From Wuchereria bancrofti (lineage: Eukaryota > Nematoda > Chromadorea > Rhabditida > Onchocercidae): a stretch of 64,000 nt of DNA. The stretch covers positions 812,440 through 876,439 of the forward strand of contig SSBO01000013.1 in assembly GCA_005281725.1 (NCBI GenBank), read 5' to 3'. Shown here piece by piece: positions 37,001-48,800 of this stretch. The notes beneath the pieces are model-generated. The model did no database searches. It saw only the letters and a list, made by a program, of their open reading frames with translations, and was not told the DNA's origin. A program made the translations under genes and the position numbers. The stretch's first letter is position 1. The number at the start of each line of letters is the position of its first letter.

Positions 37001-38625
37001 TTTAGTTTAAAAAGATTTGGTGGAATAATAATCAAAAAAAAAAAAAGATTTGAAGTTAAAATAATATCGTGCATTTCTGAAATCCAAAAAAGAAAAAAAC
37101 TATAATGATTTACTTAATTGTTAATTCCCTACTTTATTGATTTCATACTTATGTATCACATTTTAAATTACCATTTCTCGTGTCAAATTATATAATGAAT
37201 TTTGAAGAGAAATTAATTAAAAACACGCTGAAATTGAATTTCAATTTGTCTTCTCCACGCTTTTACTACCGTATTTTTCAGGAAAAAAACTACTGTAAAT
37301 TCTTTCTTTTTCTAATTTTTGCTTTTTATTTGTAAAATAATAACTTTTCTCCCTTTTTTCTCTTTCTATCTCTCTCCCTTTCTTTAATCTATTACTTTGT
37401 TATGATTTATTAAGAAAGAGTGTAAAAGAGAGAAAAAGAGAGAGAGGGAGAGAAAACGATATGAAATTAGTGCAAGGTTGAAAAGGTAATTAGCAGACTT
37501 TATCACTCTAAAAATGCTCATTGTACCGTAAAATTTTGAACAAAAGCAAAAGAATGGATTAGAAGAAATATGTTTATATTAGCAAAGAGTGGATGGCAAG
37601 AGGGACAGAAAAAATTTAATGTTTCGTCTATTTCATGGTACCATCTCTCTTTCACTTTGTTCCCTTAAAATTCAACTTTGAACAATTATTTTCTCCTGCT
37701 TCCTGTCATTTCGCTCACCAATAAATTATTTGTTAATGTAAATTTAAAGCATTCGAGCAAAAATGCATGTTGCTTTTTATTTGATGACAATAGTTCATTT
37801 TCGTAGTTAATAAAATCATTAAAATGTGTTCAAAATTATCATTCCTTTCCTTCCTTATCTATTTCAAAATAAGATTTTTTAAAAAAAAATGATTGAAAAG
37901 GAAAATTAAATCTTCAAGAGCAAAATAAACGATTAATTTATTTTTAATTATTAATTGATTAGAAGTGGTAAATGCATTTTTACATTGCCACTATTTGTAT
38001 ATGTGTGTTGCTCTACTATTTTACATATTAGTAATAATAAATTGTGATTTTAATTGTATCATAAGGCTATTTAGTAAAAATTTTGAGAGTGCAAAATTTT
38101 TTAATTTCACATTCTCATTTCAAATTAAATTTAATTTATAGAACAAAATGGAAAAGACAAGCAGCCGTTGGAATGGATCTATTGAATGAAGCATCAAATG
38201 TCGCTGCAATACAACAATTGTTACGCACTAATCCATACTGGGCCAACTATATGGCAGCTAATGCGTTAAATCATCCAAGACTTTTTCCGCTTCAAACCTC
38301 ATCGCTTCCACTTGGCTTATCAACCGCTGCAACTCCTTGCAATCTGCCACCTTCTACATCATTTGTACCACTTGCCATACCAGCAGCAGCGCCATCATCA
38401 CCAATTGCGCCCTCCTCAACAACAACAAATACGGTGATTACCGGATCACCGATAACTTCTCTACCACTGGCAATGTTTCCATTCCAAGTACCCACTTCAA
38501 GCTTTACCCTAAATCTTGTCCAAAGTCCACCAATATCGGTATCAGTGGAAAGATCGAAAATAGAACCATCAAAATCAACAACACCTCTAAGTAATATTGA
38601 AGTGAAATCACCTGAACCGAAATAA
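34059..38625 (+). CDS. ceh-31: BarH-class homeobox transcription factor (CEH-30/CEH-31 type)
   Basis: Sequence-specific nuclear transcription factor. Exons 34059-34293, 36360-36502, 36629-36744 and 38142-38625 join in phase (978 nt, 325 residues). The homeodomain spans residues about 112-171, starting [15 protein letters not shown] and including [39 protein letters not shown] helices; [10 protein letters not shown] in helix 3 and the residues after it ([11 protein letters not shown]) are BarH hallmarks. Residues about 60-67 (SFRISDIL) form an eh1/FIL motif that recruits Groucho/UNC-37. The tail is Pro/Ser/Thr-rich, a likely flexible effector region. Introns split the homeodomain after DKQLQ and within NRR|TKW. 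C. elegans has two adjacent BarH genes (ceh-30, ceh-31); only one is visible here, so the symbol is approximate. CEH-30 protects male CEM neurons from death in C. elegans; that role here is not shown. More than 10 kb of noncoding DNA on each side suggests distributed enhancers. Confidence 0.93.
34294..36359 (+). other. first BarH intron (2.07 kb)
   Basis: Begins GTTAGT and ends TTAATTCAG. AT-rich with homopolymers and no internal exon found. A short purine repeat (GAGAGAGAGG) lies near 35783. In C. elegans the regulation of ceh-30 involves intronic sites, so this intron is a place to look for conserved elements, but none stands out by eye. Confidence 0.55.
36745..38141 (+). other. third BarH intron (1.4 kb)
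   Basis: Begins GTAAGT and ends AATTTATAG. It interrupts the codon for the second Arg of the NRR motif in homeodomain helix 3. Contains a CT-rich stretch (about 37350-37385) followed by a GA-rich one (about 37418-37455), which together form an imperfect inverted pair. No exon is seen inside. Confidence 0.6.
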
Positions 38626-39570
38626 TTCTTTGTTTCTCTCCTTTTTTTCAAATGAAAAATTTTTTCCTATTTTTTAAATAAGCATTTAATTTGTCGTGCT
38701 AGACCATTCCATATAAAACATTTTATCCCTTATTGAATCTTATTATTAATGCCACAAAAATTTATGTTATTAAATGTTCTACTGTTAAAACATTTAAACA
38801 ATTTTTGAAAAACTTTAAGAATTTTTAAAAAAACAATTTATTTGACATATTTTATAATTTAAATTATTATTTATTTAATTAAAAAATAAAGGAACTGATG
38901 TGTTAGCATACAAATATTCCTTTAAAAAAGTGTTGTAAATTATGTTTAGAGAAAAACTAAAAAGTTACATTGATTATCTAATTAATTATTAAATGTTTTG
39001 CAATATTTGTATCGTATATTATCCTTTTTCGTTTTCCGATACGTGTTTAAACTGTGATTTTTTTTAAAAAAAAAGTTTCATATGCTTTTAGTTTGCACAT
39101 TTAATTTTGTTGTACAAAATTATGCACAATAAGTTGAAATAAATTCTTTTCTTTTTTTTCCACCTTTACAATATTTTTTTTTTGTTTTTTTATTAACATA
39201 GCAACAAACATGCAATAAACAAACGTTTTGTGCTAATACAATGAAACAATTACACAATAAAAATACTGCAAATAAGAAGTACTACCAATAACATTGCATA
39301 TATTATTAGCATTACCAATATTATCATTAATGCTAATTATTATTAATATTAGCATTATTACCGATTATTATATGCATGTAAATAAGACAATGAAATATTT
39401 AATACGTTTATCAATTTTAGAATGTCTTTTCAAAAAATTAAAAAAATTAATTTTTCAAACAAAAAAATGAAAAATTTGAAGAAATATGCTCTAATTTAAA
39501 GAATGTTATAAATTGAATAATTTTAATATGCTTTTCATCCAATGGTGTGCTATATTATCATTTGAAAATT
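38626..39570. other. BarH 3'UTR and flank
   Basis: AT-rich sequence after the stop codon. No gene is seen. The segment 39290-39375 carries AGCATTA/TAATGCT words that form short inverted repeats with ATTATTA tracts. Confidence 0.5.
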
Positions 39571-39574
39571 TGCA

Positions 39575-39745
39575 GAAAAAAATGATACATCTGTCGACAG
39601 ACAGTCGATTAAATTTCATTTGCACATTCGTTCGTTTGTATCAAAATCAAATTAAAGATCGGTAAAGGTGAAAGTAGAACGGGCAGATGTATGAAATGTT
39701 ATTGCTAAATTATGTGTTGCGATTGTCGCCTCAATTTTTTTCCGT
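39575..39745. promoter_or_regulatory. candidate downstream enhancer with paired E-boxes
   Basis: An island richer in G+C than its flanks, about 1 kb after the BarH stop. It contains ATACATCTG (39585-39593) overlapping the perfect 10-bp palindrome CTGTCGACAG (39591-39600), and the exact inverse CAGATGTAT (39684-39692) about 100 bp away. CATCTG/CAGATG are bHLH (Atonal/NeuroD-like) sites. Known Atonal-BarH regulatory links in other animals make the pairing attractive, but function is inference. Confidence 0.35.
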
Positions 39746-40077
39746 CTTTTTTTTTGTTAAAATTTCTCTTTTAAAATCGGAATTGAAAAATAAATTTTAA
39801 AAAGTGTGATGTAATAAGCAAGCAATTAAATATATTTTTAATCTTATCTCTTCTCAACAGCTATTACTATGTATTATTAGTAATTCGTACAAAAAATACC
39901 AAACTGACATTTGTGAAATTATTCAAATTTACCAGTATTTTAATTGAAATCGCAATTTTTTTTTTGGATCAGTTTTTAATTAGCAATATTATTGAGCTGT
40001 GTAATTAATGCAAATAAAGTATGAGGAATTTTGTAACATTTTCAAAAAATAAAATGTTATTTACTTGAAAATATTCC

Positions 40078-40182
40078 ATAAACCATAAGTTATGCTATAA
40101 GTCATAGGTTATTATAAATTTTTATTATAAGTTACTAGTTAGTATTTTTTACAAGCTATAAGTTAAGTCTATAAGTTATGGA
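40078..40182. repeat. degenerate TATAAGTTA/TAACTTATA-type repeats
   Basis: At least five versions of CTATAAGTTATG, ATAAGTCATAGG, TATAAGTTACTAG and CTATAAGTTAAG occur within about 105 bp, some close to palindromic. A second copy lies at 41678-41782 because of the block duplication. Origin unknown; it may be the remnant of a small AT-rich satellite or terminal inverted repeat. Confidence 0.6.
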
Positions 40183-40837
40183 AGATATGTAATTTTTTCA
40201 CAGAATAAGCAAAATTTATTGACATATTTCCAATTGATTAATGATTTAATTATTATTAATTTATTCAGATTATTAATATATCAGTATTGAAAATATTTTC
40301 CATTTTTGTGTATTTCATAAAGTGATAAATTTGTAACTAATATTGGAATGTGTATGAAGAAATGGAAAAATTTCCATTAAAAACTATTCTTAATTCATTT
40401 ATTTTACATAAACTTCTATCTTAATGATATAAAAAGACTTCATTTTTTTCTTTCCAATAAACGAATTGAATTGTTGTTTGAAAAAAAGCAAAATTCTAGC
40501 AATTAAACTTGTTAAGGTTCAGATTAAATATTTTTATTGATTGAAAATATAATTTAATAATTGAAGAAAAAAATTCTTTGATGTGTAAAATAATTACACG
40601 CATAGCAATTTCTTTTTGATTTTTTTTACTTTGTTTTTTTCTTTGTCTCATTTTTTTTCAAATTATAAATAATTAAATTATAAATATACAAATGACATTA
40701 TAACATACATTGAATCATCATAATACCAAGTAGTATGTTAAAATAGGCTATTAAAAAGAGGAACGCACATAAAGGGAGAGAGAGGGAGAGAGAGGAGGAG
40801 AAAATAAAGAAGGAAATGAAATTGACATTGAAATGAT

Positions 40838-40849
40838 AATAATAATAGC

Positions 40850-40884
<35 letters not shown>

Positions 40885-41190
40885 TGATAATAATAGTAAT
40901 AATAATGATAATAATAATAATAAATAATAATAGCAAAATAATAATAATAGCAACAATAACAGTAATATTAATTAATAGTTGAAGCTAGATAGTAGTAATA
41001 TTGAAGGTCGATATCATCATTGTCCTCTTCGGTCCACTTATATTGTCTTCATCCATCTAATCCTTTTCCACTTGTCAATATTACTACTACTACTATTACT
41101 AATTTATTATTATTATTATTACCATTATTATTATTATTATCATTATTACTATTATTAATTATTATTACTGTTACTATCATTATTAATTAT
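40838..41190. repeat. opposed (AAT)n and (ATT)n arrays forming an imperfect inverted repeat
   Basis: An AATAATAAT-rich stretch at about 40838-40965 is followed about 110 bp later by an ATTATTATT-rich stretch at about 41078-41190. The arms are mutually complementary and could extrude a cruciform or fold as RNA. The Leu/Ile-rich frames in this interval are not genes. The same structure recurs at 42438-42790 through the block duplication. Confidence 0.75.
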
Positions 41191-42449
41191 CAAATAGTTA
41201 TTTAAGAAAAAGACGAAAATTTTGATGAAATTCATTCAAAAATGCTATTATTACAATAATTACTTACTAAATCATTCTTTGTCTCCATTTATCTTTTTCT
41301 ATCTATTTTTTTTCCTTTTCATTTGTTCATTTTTAATTCAAATTTATTGAATCATAATTATTGTTAGGACGCTAATCACTCGTCGTTTCTCTTTATATTC
41401 TTATTTCATTTTCCTTTCTGTTTTACTTCTTTTCCTTTTCCTGTTTCTCCCGCTCTCTCTGTTCTATCGTTAGGACAATTTCCTATCATTTCTTGAAATC
41501 TTTTCATTTGGACCAATACAGCAATTTTTGCATCAATTACGCAACAAATGCGCAAATTGTCATTCATTTTATAGGGACGAAAAGANTATTATTGAGCTGT
41601 GTAATTAATGCAAATAAAGTATGAGGAATTTTGTAACATTTTCAAAAAATAAAATGTTATTTACTTGAAAATATTCCATAAACCATAAGTTATGCTATAA
41701 GTCATAGGTTATTATAAATTTTTATTATAAGTTACTAGTTAGTATTTTTTACAAGCTATAAGTTAAGTCTATAAGTTATGGAAGATATGTAATTTTTTCA
41801 CAGAATAAGCAAAATTTATTGACATATTTCCAATTGATTAATGATTTAATTATTATTAATTTATTCAGATTATTAATATATCAGTATTGAAAATATTTTC
41901 CATTTTTGTGTATTTCATAAAGTGATAAATTTGTAACTAATATTGGAATGTGTATGAAGAAATGGAAAAATTTCCATTAAAAACTATTCTTAATTCATTT
42001 ATTTTACATAAACTTCTATCTTAATGATATAAAAAGACTTCATTTTTTTCTTTCCAATAAACGAATTGAATTGTTGTTTGAAAAAAAGCAAAATTCTAGC
42101 AATTAAACTTGTTAAGGTTCAGATTAAATATTTTTATTGATTGAAAATATAATTTAATAATTGAAGAAAAAAATTCTTTGATGTGTAAAATAATTACACG
42201 CATAGCAATTTCTTTTTGATTTTTTTTACTTTGTTTTTTTCTTTGTCTCATTTTTTTTCAAATTATAAATAATTAAATTATAAATATACAAATGACATTA
42301 TAACATACATTGAATCATCATAATACCAAGTAGTATGTTAAAATAGGCTATTAAAAAGAGGAACGCACATAAAGGGAGAGAGAGGGAGAGAGAGGAGGAG
42401 AAAATAAAGAAGGAAATGAAATTGACATTGAAATGATAATAATAATAGC

Positions 42450-42484
<35 letters not shown>

Positions 42485-43185
42485 TGATAATAATAGTAAT
42501 AATAATGATAATAATAATAATAAATAATAATAGCAAAATAATAATAATAGCAACAATAACAGTAATATTAATTAATAGTTGAAGCTAGATAGTAGTAATA
42601 TTGAAGGTCGATATCATCATTGTCCTCTTCGGTCCACTTATATTGTCTTCATCCATCTAATCCTTTTCCACTTGTCAATATTACTACTACTACTATTACT
42701 AATTTATTATTATTATTATTACCATTATTATTATTATTATCATTATTACTATTATTAATTATTATTACTGTTACTATCATTATTAATTATCAAATAGTTA
42801 TTTAAGAAAAAGACGAAAATTTTGATGAAATTCATTCAAAAATGCTATTATTACAATAATTACTTACTAAATCATTCTTTGTCTCCATTTATCTTTTTCT
42901 ATCTATTTTTTTTCCTTTTCATTTGTTCATTTTTAATTCAAATTTATTGAATCATAATTATTGTTAGGACGCTAATCACTCGTCGTTTCTCTTTATATTC
43001 TTATTTCATTTTCCTTTCTGTTTTACTTCTTTTCCTTTTCCTGTTTCTCCCGCTCTCTCTGTTCTATCGTTAGGACAATTTCCTATCATTTCTTGAAATC
43101 TTTTCATTTGGACCAATACAGCAATTTTTGCATCAATTACGCAACAAATGCGCAAATTGTCATTCATTTTATAGGGACGAAAAGA

Positions 43186-45559
43186 GAGGGGAAGGGAAAT
43201 AGAGCGAAAGAGAGAAGAAAAGAAAGAGAAGAAATTATTAGCATTTTGCAAGGAAATAGCCAATGTTATTAACTTTTCCATTGTCATCACAAATCATATC
43301 AATTGTCAAATTTCCTTCTAATTCCTCCTCCTTCTTCTTTCTCTTCCTCCTCTTTCACCTCCCTCATTCTCTCTCTCCTCTCCCTTCTTTCCTTTTGGAA
43401 TTTATAAAAAAAAAGAATTAAAAAAAATTCCTTGCTAATCATAGCGAATGCTATTGATTACATATATGTTTATAGTAATTTTATTTATTCTAATGTGACT
43501 TGAAAAGTGGTAACTTTATACAACTTAAGGATAAACTTATGGTTTTAATAAAATTTAAGAATACATTTCTATATTCCAGGATGATCAAAGGGACATGGAA
43601 TAACGTCGTGCATGTCACATCGATTAGTGACAAATATTGATTTGTGATATAATCATAATATGATAATATTTTATTATTCGATTTATGAAATGACAACTAT
43701 TATGGATGGATAAGCTCATGGTAAATATCAATAAATTTTATGAATTTAAACTGTTTGTCATATTATATTTGTCAGTTCAAATAAATAATTCAAAGTTTAT
43801 AGTTCACTCAAAATATAAACATACAGACATAAAATCATATCATAATTTTAATTCGTTTTTTTACTTGTTTTTTTATTTTTAATTTCAAATAATAACTTAA
43901 GAAGCCAATGTAACAATAATGATAGCATCTATCTAGACAAAATAAGTTGGATACAATTGATTTATCTTGAAAGAATCATATAATCAATCATAATGCTTCT
44001 GTTGAGATAGCTAACTGTTTGGATAACCTCAATATTGATCATTTGTTAACTTATTTCTTCCCTCTCGAAAAAAATGAACAAATAAATAAACGATGATAGC
44101 TAAAAAAGTGAGAATGTACATGCAATATTGATATAATACAATAGTAATAATAATAATAATGATAATATTAACAGTAATAATCATTATTACTATAATTATT
44201 GTTATTATTGAAATAATTCTGTGTGTTCTTTTTATTATTATTATTGATATAATTATTATTTTATTGTCTGTAATAATAGTTATTTTTATTAAATAAGTAA
44301 AATAAATTATGCAATAATTCTCCTCCAAATAAATTGATCTGAAAATAATTCAATGTCATTAAATGGAGTCAATTAATCAGTCACTTCAAACGATTTTATT
44401 ATTCAAAAAGAAAATGAATAAAAGAATCATGTTTTTTTCCTATTCTTTTTTTGAAATATTTTATAAGTTCTAATTCCGGTGAAATTTTGATAAAGTATTA
44501 ATTCGTTCCTTTTAATTCATCAAATGATTTCATATTTGTTTATATCTGACAATTATAATGGATGACTCATTTATTTATTCACTCATTCATTTCATATATA
44601 ACATATATGATCTAATTTTAATAGAGTTAATTTTATATTTAGTATAATGAAAGATCTACAAATGAAGGAAGATGAAAAGAGGAATGAATGAGTGAAAAGG
44701 TGAATGATATGTTGTAGGATAAATTATCCATGTATCCATTTGCTTGAAATTGTGTAAAGAATTGAATGATTGATGAAAAGATCGTATACCAATTGCGGAT
44801 GACATACTAATGCATCAAATATCAATCAGAAAATGCGACAAATGAGCTTTGAAAAATTCAAATTATATACCTTTTGTCATTTTAATTTAAGAAATGGACA
44901 AATTTGATTCACTTTATCTCTCTCATTATCATCTCTGTTCACATTTAAATTACATACCATTATTACAACATATTTATTACTTACAACATACACACATACA
45001 TACACATACACACGTACATATATATATATAATCTATTAGAAAATGTTAGTAATTTTCTATCTATTAATTTGACAATTATAATTTTTTGAATAAAAATAAA
45101 ATTTTTACACAACAATTTTGCTTGTTTCACTATTTCAAAGATAGCATTGAGCATAGTGTACATTTTAAAAACTTTAAATTTATTTATTTAGATGAATAAA
45201 AATGCTACAAATATAAGGAAATTTTGCTCAACACACACTTTTATTAAAACGTTGTTTGAATAACTGATGATGATGATGATGATAATGATGATGGCGATTA
45301 TACTGATGATGATTGTGCACGAAGATGTTAATCATGCACGAAGATGTTAACCATCTTTTTAGATTTAATTGAAAATTATTGCCAACATACGGTAATAATT
45401 AACCTTATAATTTTCTTAATGTACATAAATTATTTTTCATTTATGTACACCATATCGTCTGTTTTTCTGCCTTTTTATCTGTTATTCTTTCATTATAATT
45501 ATTATTGCTAAAATATTACTTCGTATAATTAATATCGTTAAAGTATTACTTCATATGTA
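43186..45559. other. gene desert, no coding signal seen
   Basis: CT-rich tract at 43315-43400, interrupted ATT/AAT triplets at 44145-44280, and CA/TA microsatellite at about 44985-45030. The segment 45263-45300 is a (GAT)n run followed by a 20-bp tandem duplication. No exon is supported. Confidence 0.5.
45266..45356. repeat. (GAT)n run and adjoining tandem duplication
   Basis: TGATGATGATGATGATGA precedes two consecutive copies of the phrase GCACGAAGATGTTAA(T/C)CAT at about 45317-45356. It is a local slippage-type expansion in noncoding DNA. Confidence 0.75.
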
Positions 45560-45872
45560 GCAGATAAGTAAAAAAAATTGCGACTTAAAAGAATTTCATT
45601 TAAAAAAAGTGAAATGAACATTATGAATAAAAATACTTCAAATTACTTAGTTATTAATGAAATGTAAAATATTTAGTAAATTTTTGGTACTTATCTACCT
45701 AACATGTAAAAGAATNGCAGATAAGTAAAAAAAATTGCGACTTAAAAGAATTTCATTTAAAAAAAGTGAAATGAACATTATGAATAAAAATACTTCAAAT
45801 TACTTAGTTATTAATGAAATGTAAAATATTTAGTAAATTTTTGGTACTTATCTACCTAACATGTAAAAGAAT
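45560..45872. repeat. 156-bp duplication across a single N (probable assembly artefact)
   Basis: The sequence 45560-45715 recurs at 45717-45872, with one N at 45716 between them. The copies look identical by eye. This is the third instance in the window of a duplicated flank at a gap. Confidence 0.85.
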
Positions 45873-48800
45873 GATAATTTTAGTAATACATAAACAGTCT
45901 GCACCTTTTTGATTGATAAAATAATTTAAACAGCTCAAAATTGTGTCAAATAAACGATAAATTTCTCAAATGATTATGTACTGTTATCAGTGTTTTATTA
46001 AATCGATATATGTGATTTCATAAAATTTTTATATACATATATGATAAATATCACTATTATTATCGCTTTGCAATTGTTTGGCAATACATTAAACAGGAGA
46101 TAATGACTGATACTTTATTGAAATTGTGGCAAATTGCAAAAGAAAATGGATGACACTTTTAAGCGGTAATACCGAAGAAAATTGGATTAAAGCAGATTGC
46201 TTTCAAACGCATTCCATTTATCTCAATTTAAAAACCCTCATTTTTCTTTCTTTTTCTCTTCCACTTTCTCTCTCTTTCTTTCCTTTCTTCTTCTGTGAAA
46301 TGAAGATTTTTATAATCAAACTAGTACCATAGCCTTTCCCATCTTCTTAATTCGCACGTCCATCCATCCATCCATCCATCCATCCATCCATCCATCCATC
46401 CATCCATCCATCCATCCATCCATCCATCCATCCATTCATCCATCCATTCGTCCATTTACATCCCCATTCTTTCTTCCATATACTCCAATTAATGCTTCCA
46501 CCATTTTTATCCTTTCAATTTCATACCCCAAAATTTAATTCAATAGCGGAATTTTGCAGCTCATCACCTCAAATGCGTTTTTATTCATTAAAATATGTTT
46601 TCTGGGGATTTCCGCCTAAAATGTTCACAAAAAAAAAGAAAAAAAAACGAAAAATAAATCACTTCATTTATCTTTATACAATAATAATAATAAATTACTA
46701 ATAACATCATCAATAACAGTAACGGTAATAACAATTATAACAATAATAACAGCAACAATAACAATAATTAATAATACTGCTAATTAGTAGTAGTTGTGAT
46801 CAGCATATGCACTAACTCGGAAATTGTTTTAAATTCAAGTTCTTTGTTAAAATGAAAAAATAATTCATGTATTTCTCTCATTTTTTTCCTATCAGTAATT
46901 CGATCATTAAGTATAAAACCGTTTTTGCAATACATTCAACTGCATTGTTTAAAATAAAAAAGTAAGAAAGCGTAAATTAGAATTGATTTGAATGTTAGCT
47001 TACCTTTTAAGAATCTTTATCGAAAATATGAAAGCAATTTTTTTTCAGTGGCTATTTCACTTCCACTTATTAAAATATTCATCAATTATATTCCATAAAG
47101 AGTAATTCTATTCCGTTTGAAAAAAAAAAACCCTGCAATAGAGCGCAAATTAACACAATTGTATATAAATAAAAGATATGAATAGTTAAAGCGGCAAGAC
47201 TTATTCTTCAAAGGTAATTCGAAGGTAATAGGTTAAGTGATGAAAACTAATACATTTACACATACACATATATGTATGCGCACAACATAATTATATATGT
47301 ATTTTACCTGTGGTAATAAGTGGTTACTTCAAAATCGCGAAAGAATTCAAGTGGAGGTGTCAAATTGCGACACTAAGTATTATTAAGTAGCACTTCAACC
47401 TATTTCATTTATTTATATCTTACCGAAAATGGAAAAAGGCAAGTAAAGTGGCCAATAATAATATTTGAATTGCACCCTAGAAATTAATTTCAGAAAAATT
47501 GCTCAAGCATATATGCGCCAGAAAATTGAATAATTATCACAGGTATTTTAATTAAATAGTGCTACCATTCTTCAAATGCTCAAAGTTTTTTGCTATATCT
47601 TCAAGTTTCTTGTTTGCCAATTGTCAACAGGAAACTATTTCATTGAATTCACACTCAAACTGATTATTTAATTTAAACTTTAAATAACAGTAAATTTTCA
47701 AAAACATTAAAAACAGTAAAAAGTAAAATTTAAAAATAATAAAATTCACATATTTTGCAAGTAAATTTGAAGATAGATACCGATACAATGCAGAAACCAA
47801 AACCATACCTTTTTTTAATTTCACCTTTGTCACCACAATTGCTGTCATTAGTTTTGTTCGTTAGCAGTATTACTTTTTTTGTAGATTTATCTTTTCTTCA
47901 TACATAAAAAAGCTATATTACTTAACTAGCAGTAAATAAAAACGAAAAGAAATCAAAGTAATGCAATATTTTTTTCTTGAAAACTTATGTAAACAGTTGC
48001 ATGTTGCATGCATTTTCACATAAAGTAGTAGCAGTTACTAAAATATATTTTGTTATGCCCATTTATTGCAAAAAAAAAAGAAAGACGAAAGATTTTTTTA
48101 TAAATGAAGAAAAAATTACAAAATAGTGCGAAAAAGACGACAACATGCTATTATTAGTAATATTACCTGTGAATGGGCTTATTTATTTCGCTTTCGCAAG
48201 CAATTTAATTCTATCATTTTTTCTCTCTCACTTTTCTCTCCCTCTCTCTGTCTCTTTCTTCCTGTCTTCCTCTCTCTTCCCTAAAATTATTATTTCAACC
48301 AATTCAATTCATTTTTTGAAAATCATTTTTCCTCCTTATTCACATACAAAATTGCATTCAAATGGCCAAATATTCTCATTACCACACATATGAAAATGAA
48401 AATTAAGGTAAAAAAAATGCTTTTTCACATGGAAACAAAACAAAATAGAAATAAATATGAGAGAAAATCGGTAAAACTTGTATTTTTATCGAATAGAATT
48501 TTTTCTCAGAAAAATATACCTTTATTAAATGATAAATGAGAGAGAAAGCAACAAATGTTGAACTACCATGGGAGTAATGGTAACAGCAATAAATAGAATG
48601 AAAATGACGATAAAATAATAATAATAATAAGTACTAGACTGATTTTTACCAATTAATTAATAAATACAAGCACTTAATGACTATTCTAATTCAAATTTAC
48701 AGATTATAGATTCTGTAATTTTATAACTTGCATAATGATATTTCATTATTGTATATGGCTTATTACGTATGTTACATGCAAAACTCTAATTAATCATTTA

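Larger units (their letters stand above)
39987..43185. repeat. 1.6-kb duplication across a single N (probable assembly artefact)
   Basis: The sequence 39987-41585 recurs at 41587-43185, separated by one N at 41586, with a constant offset of 1600. All open frames in the first copy recur unchanged in the second, which supports near or complete identity. The block contains no gene: it has degenerate TATAAGTTA repeats, a GA-rich tract, facing (AAT)n and (ATT)n arrays and an AGAGAAAGAG purine end. Exact identity, an abrupt N and AT-rich repeats point to an unmerged contig overlap and not to a biological tandem duplication. Confidence 0.85.

Noticed and set aside
40738..41205. Leu/Ile-rich open frames on both strands (repeated at 42338-42805)
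   Set aside because: They are translations of (AAT)n and (ATT)n microsatellites and appear twice only because of the duplicated block.
39987..43185. Genuine recent tandem duplication or mobile element
   Set aside because: No target-site duplications, terminal repeats or coding capacity; an N separates exact-looking copies, as in two other gaps in the window.
44029..44328. 99-codon Ile-rich minus-strand frame
   Set aside because: Encoded by interrupted ATT/AAT triplets; low complexity.
46359..46456. CRISPR-like array
   Set aside because: Pure tetranucleotide repeat without spacers in a eukaryotic genome.
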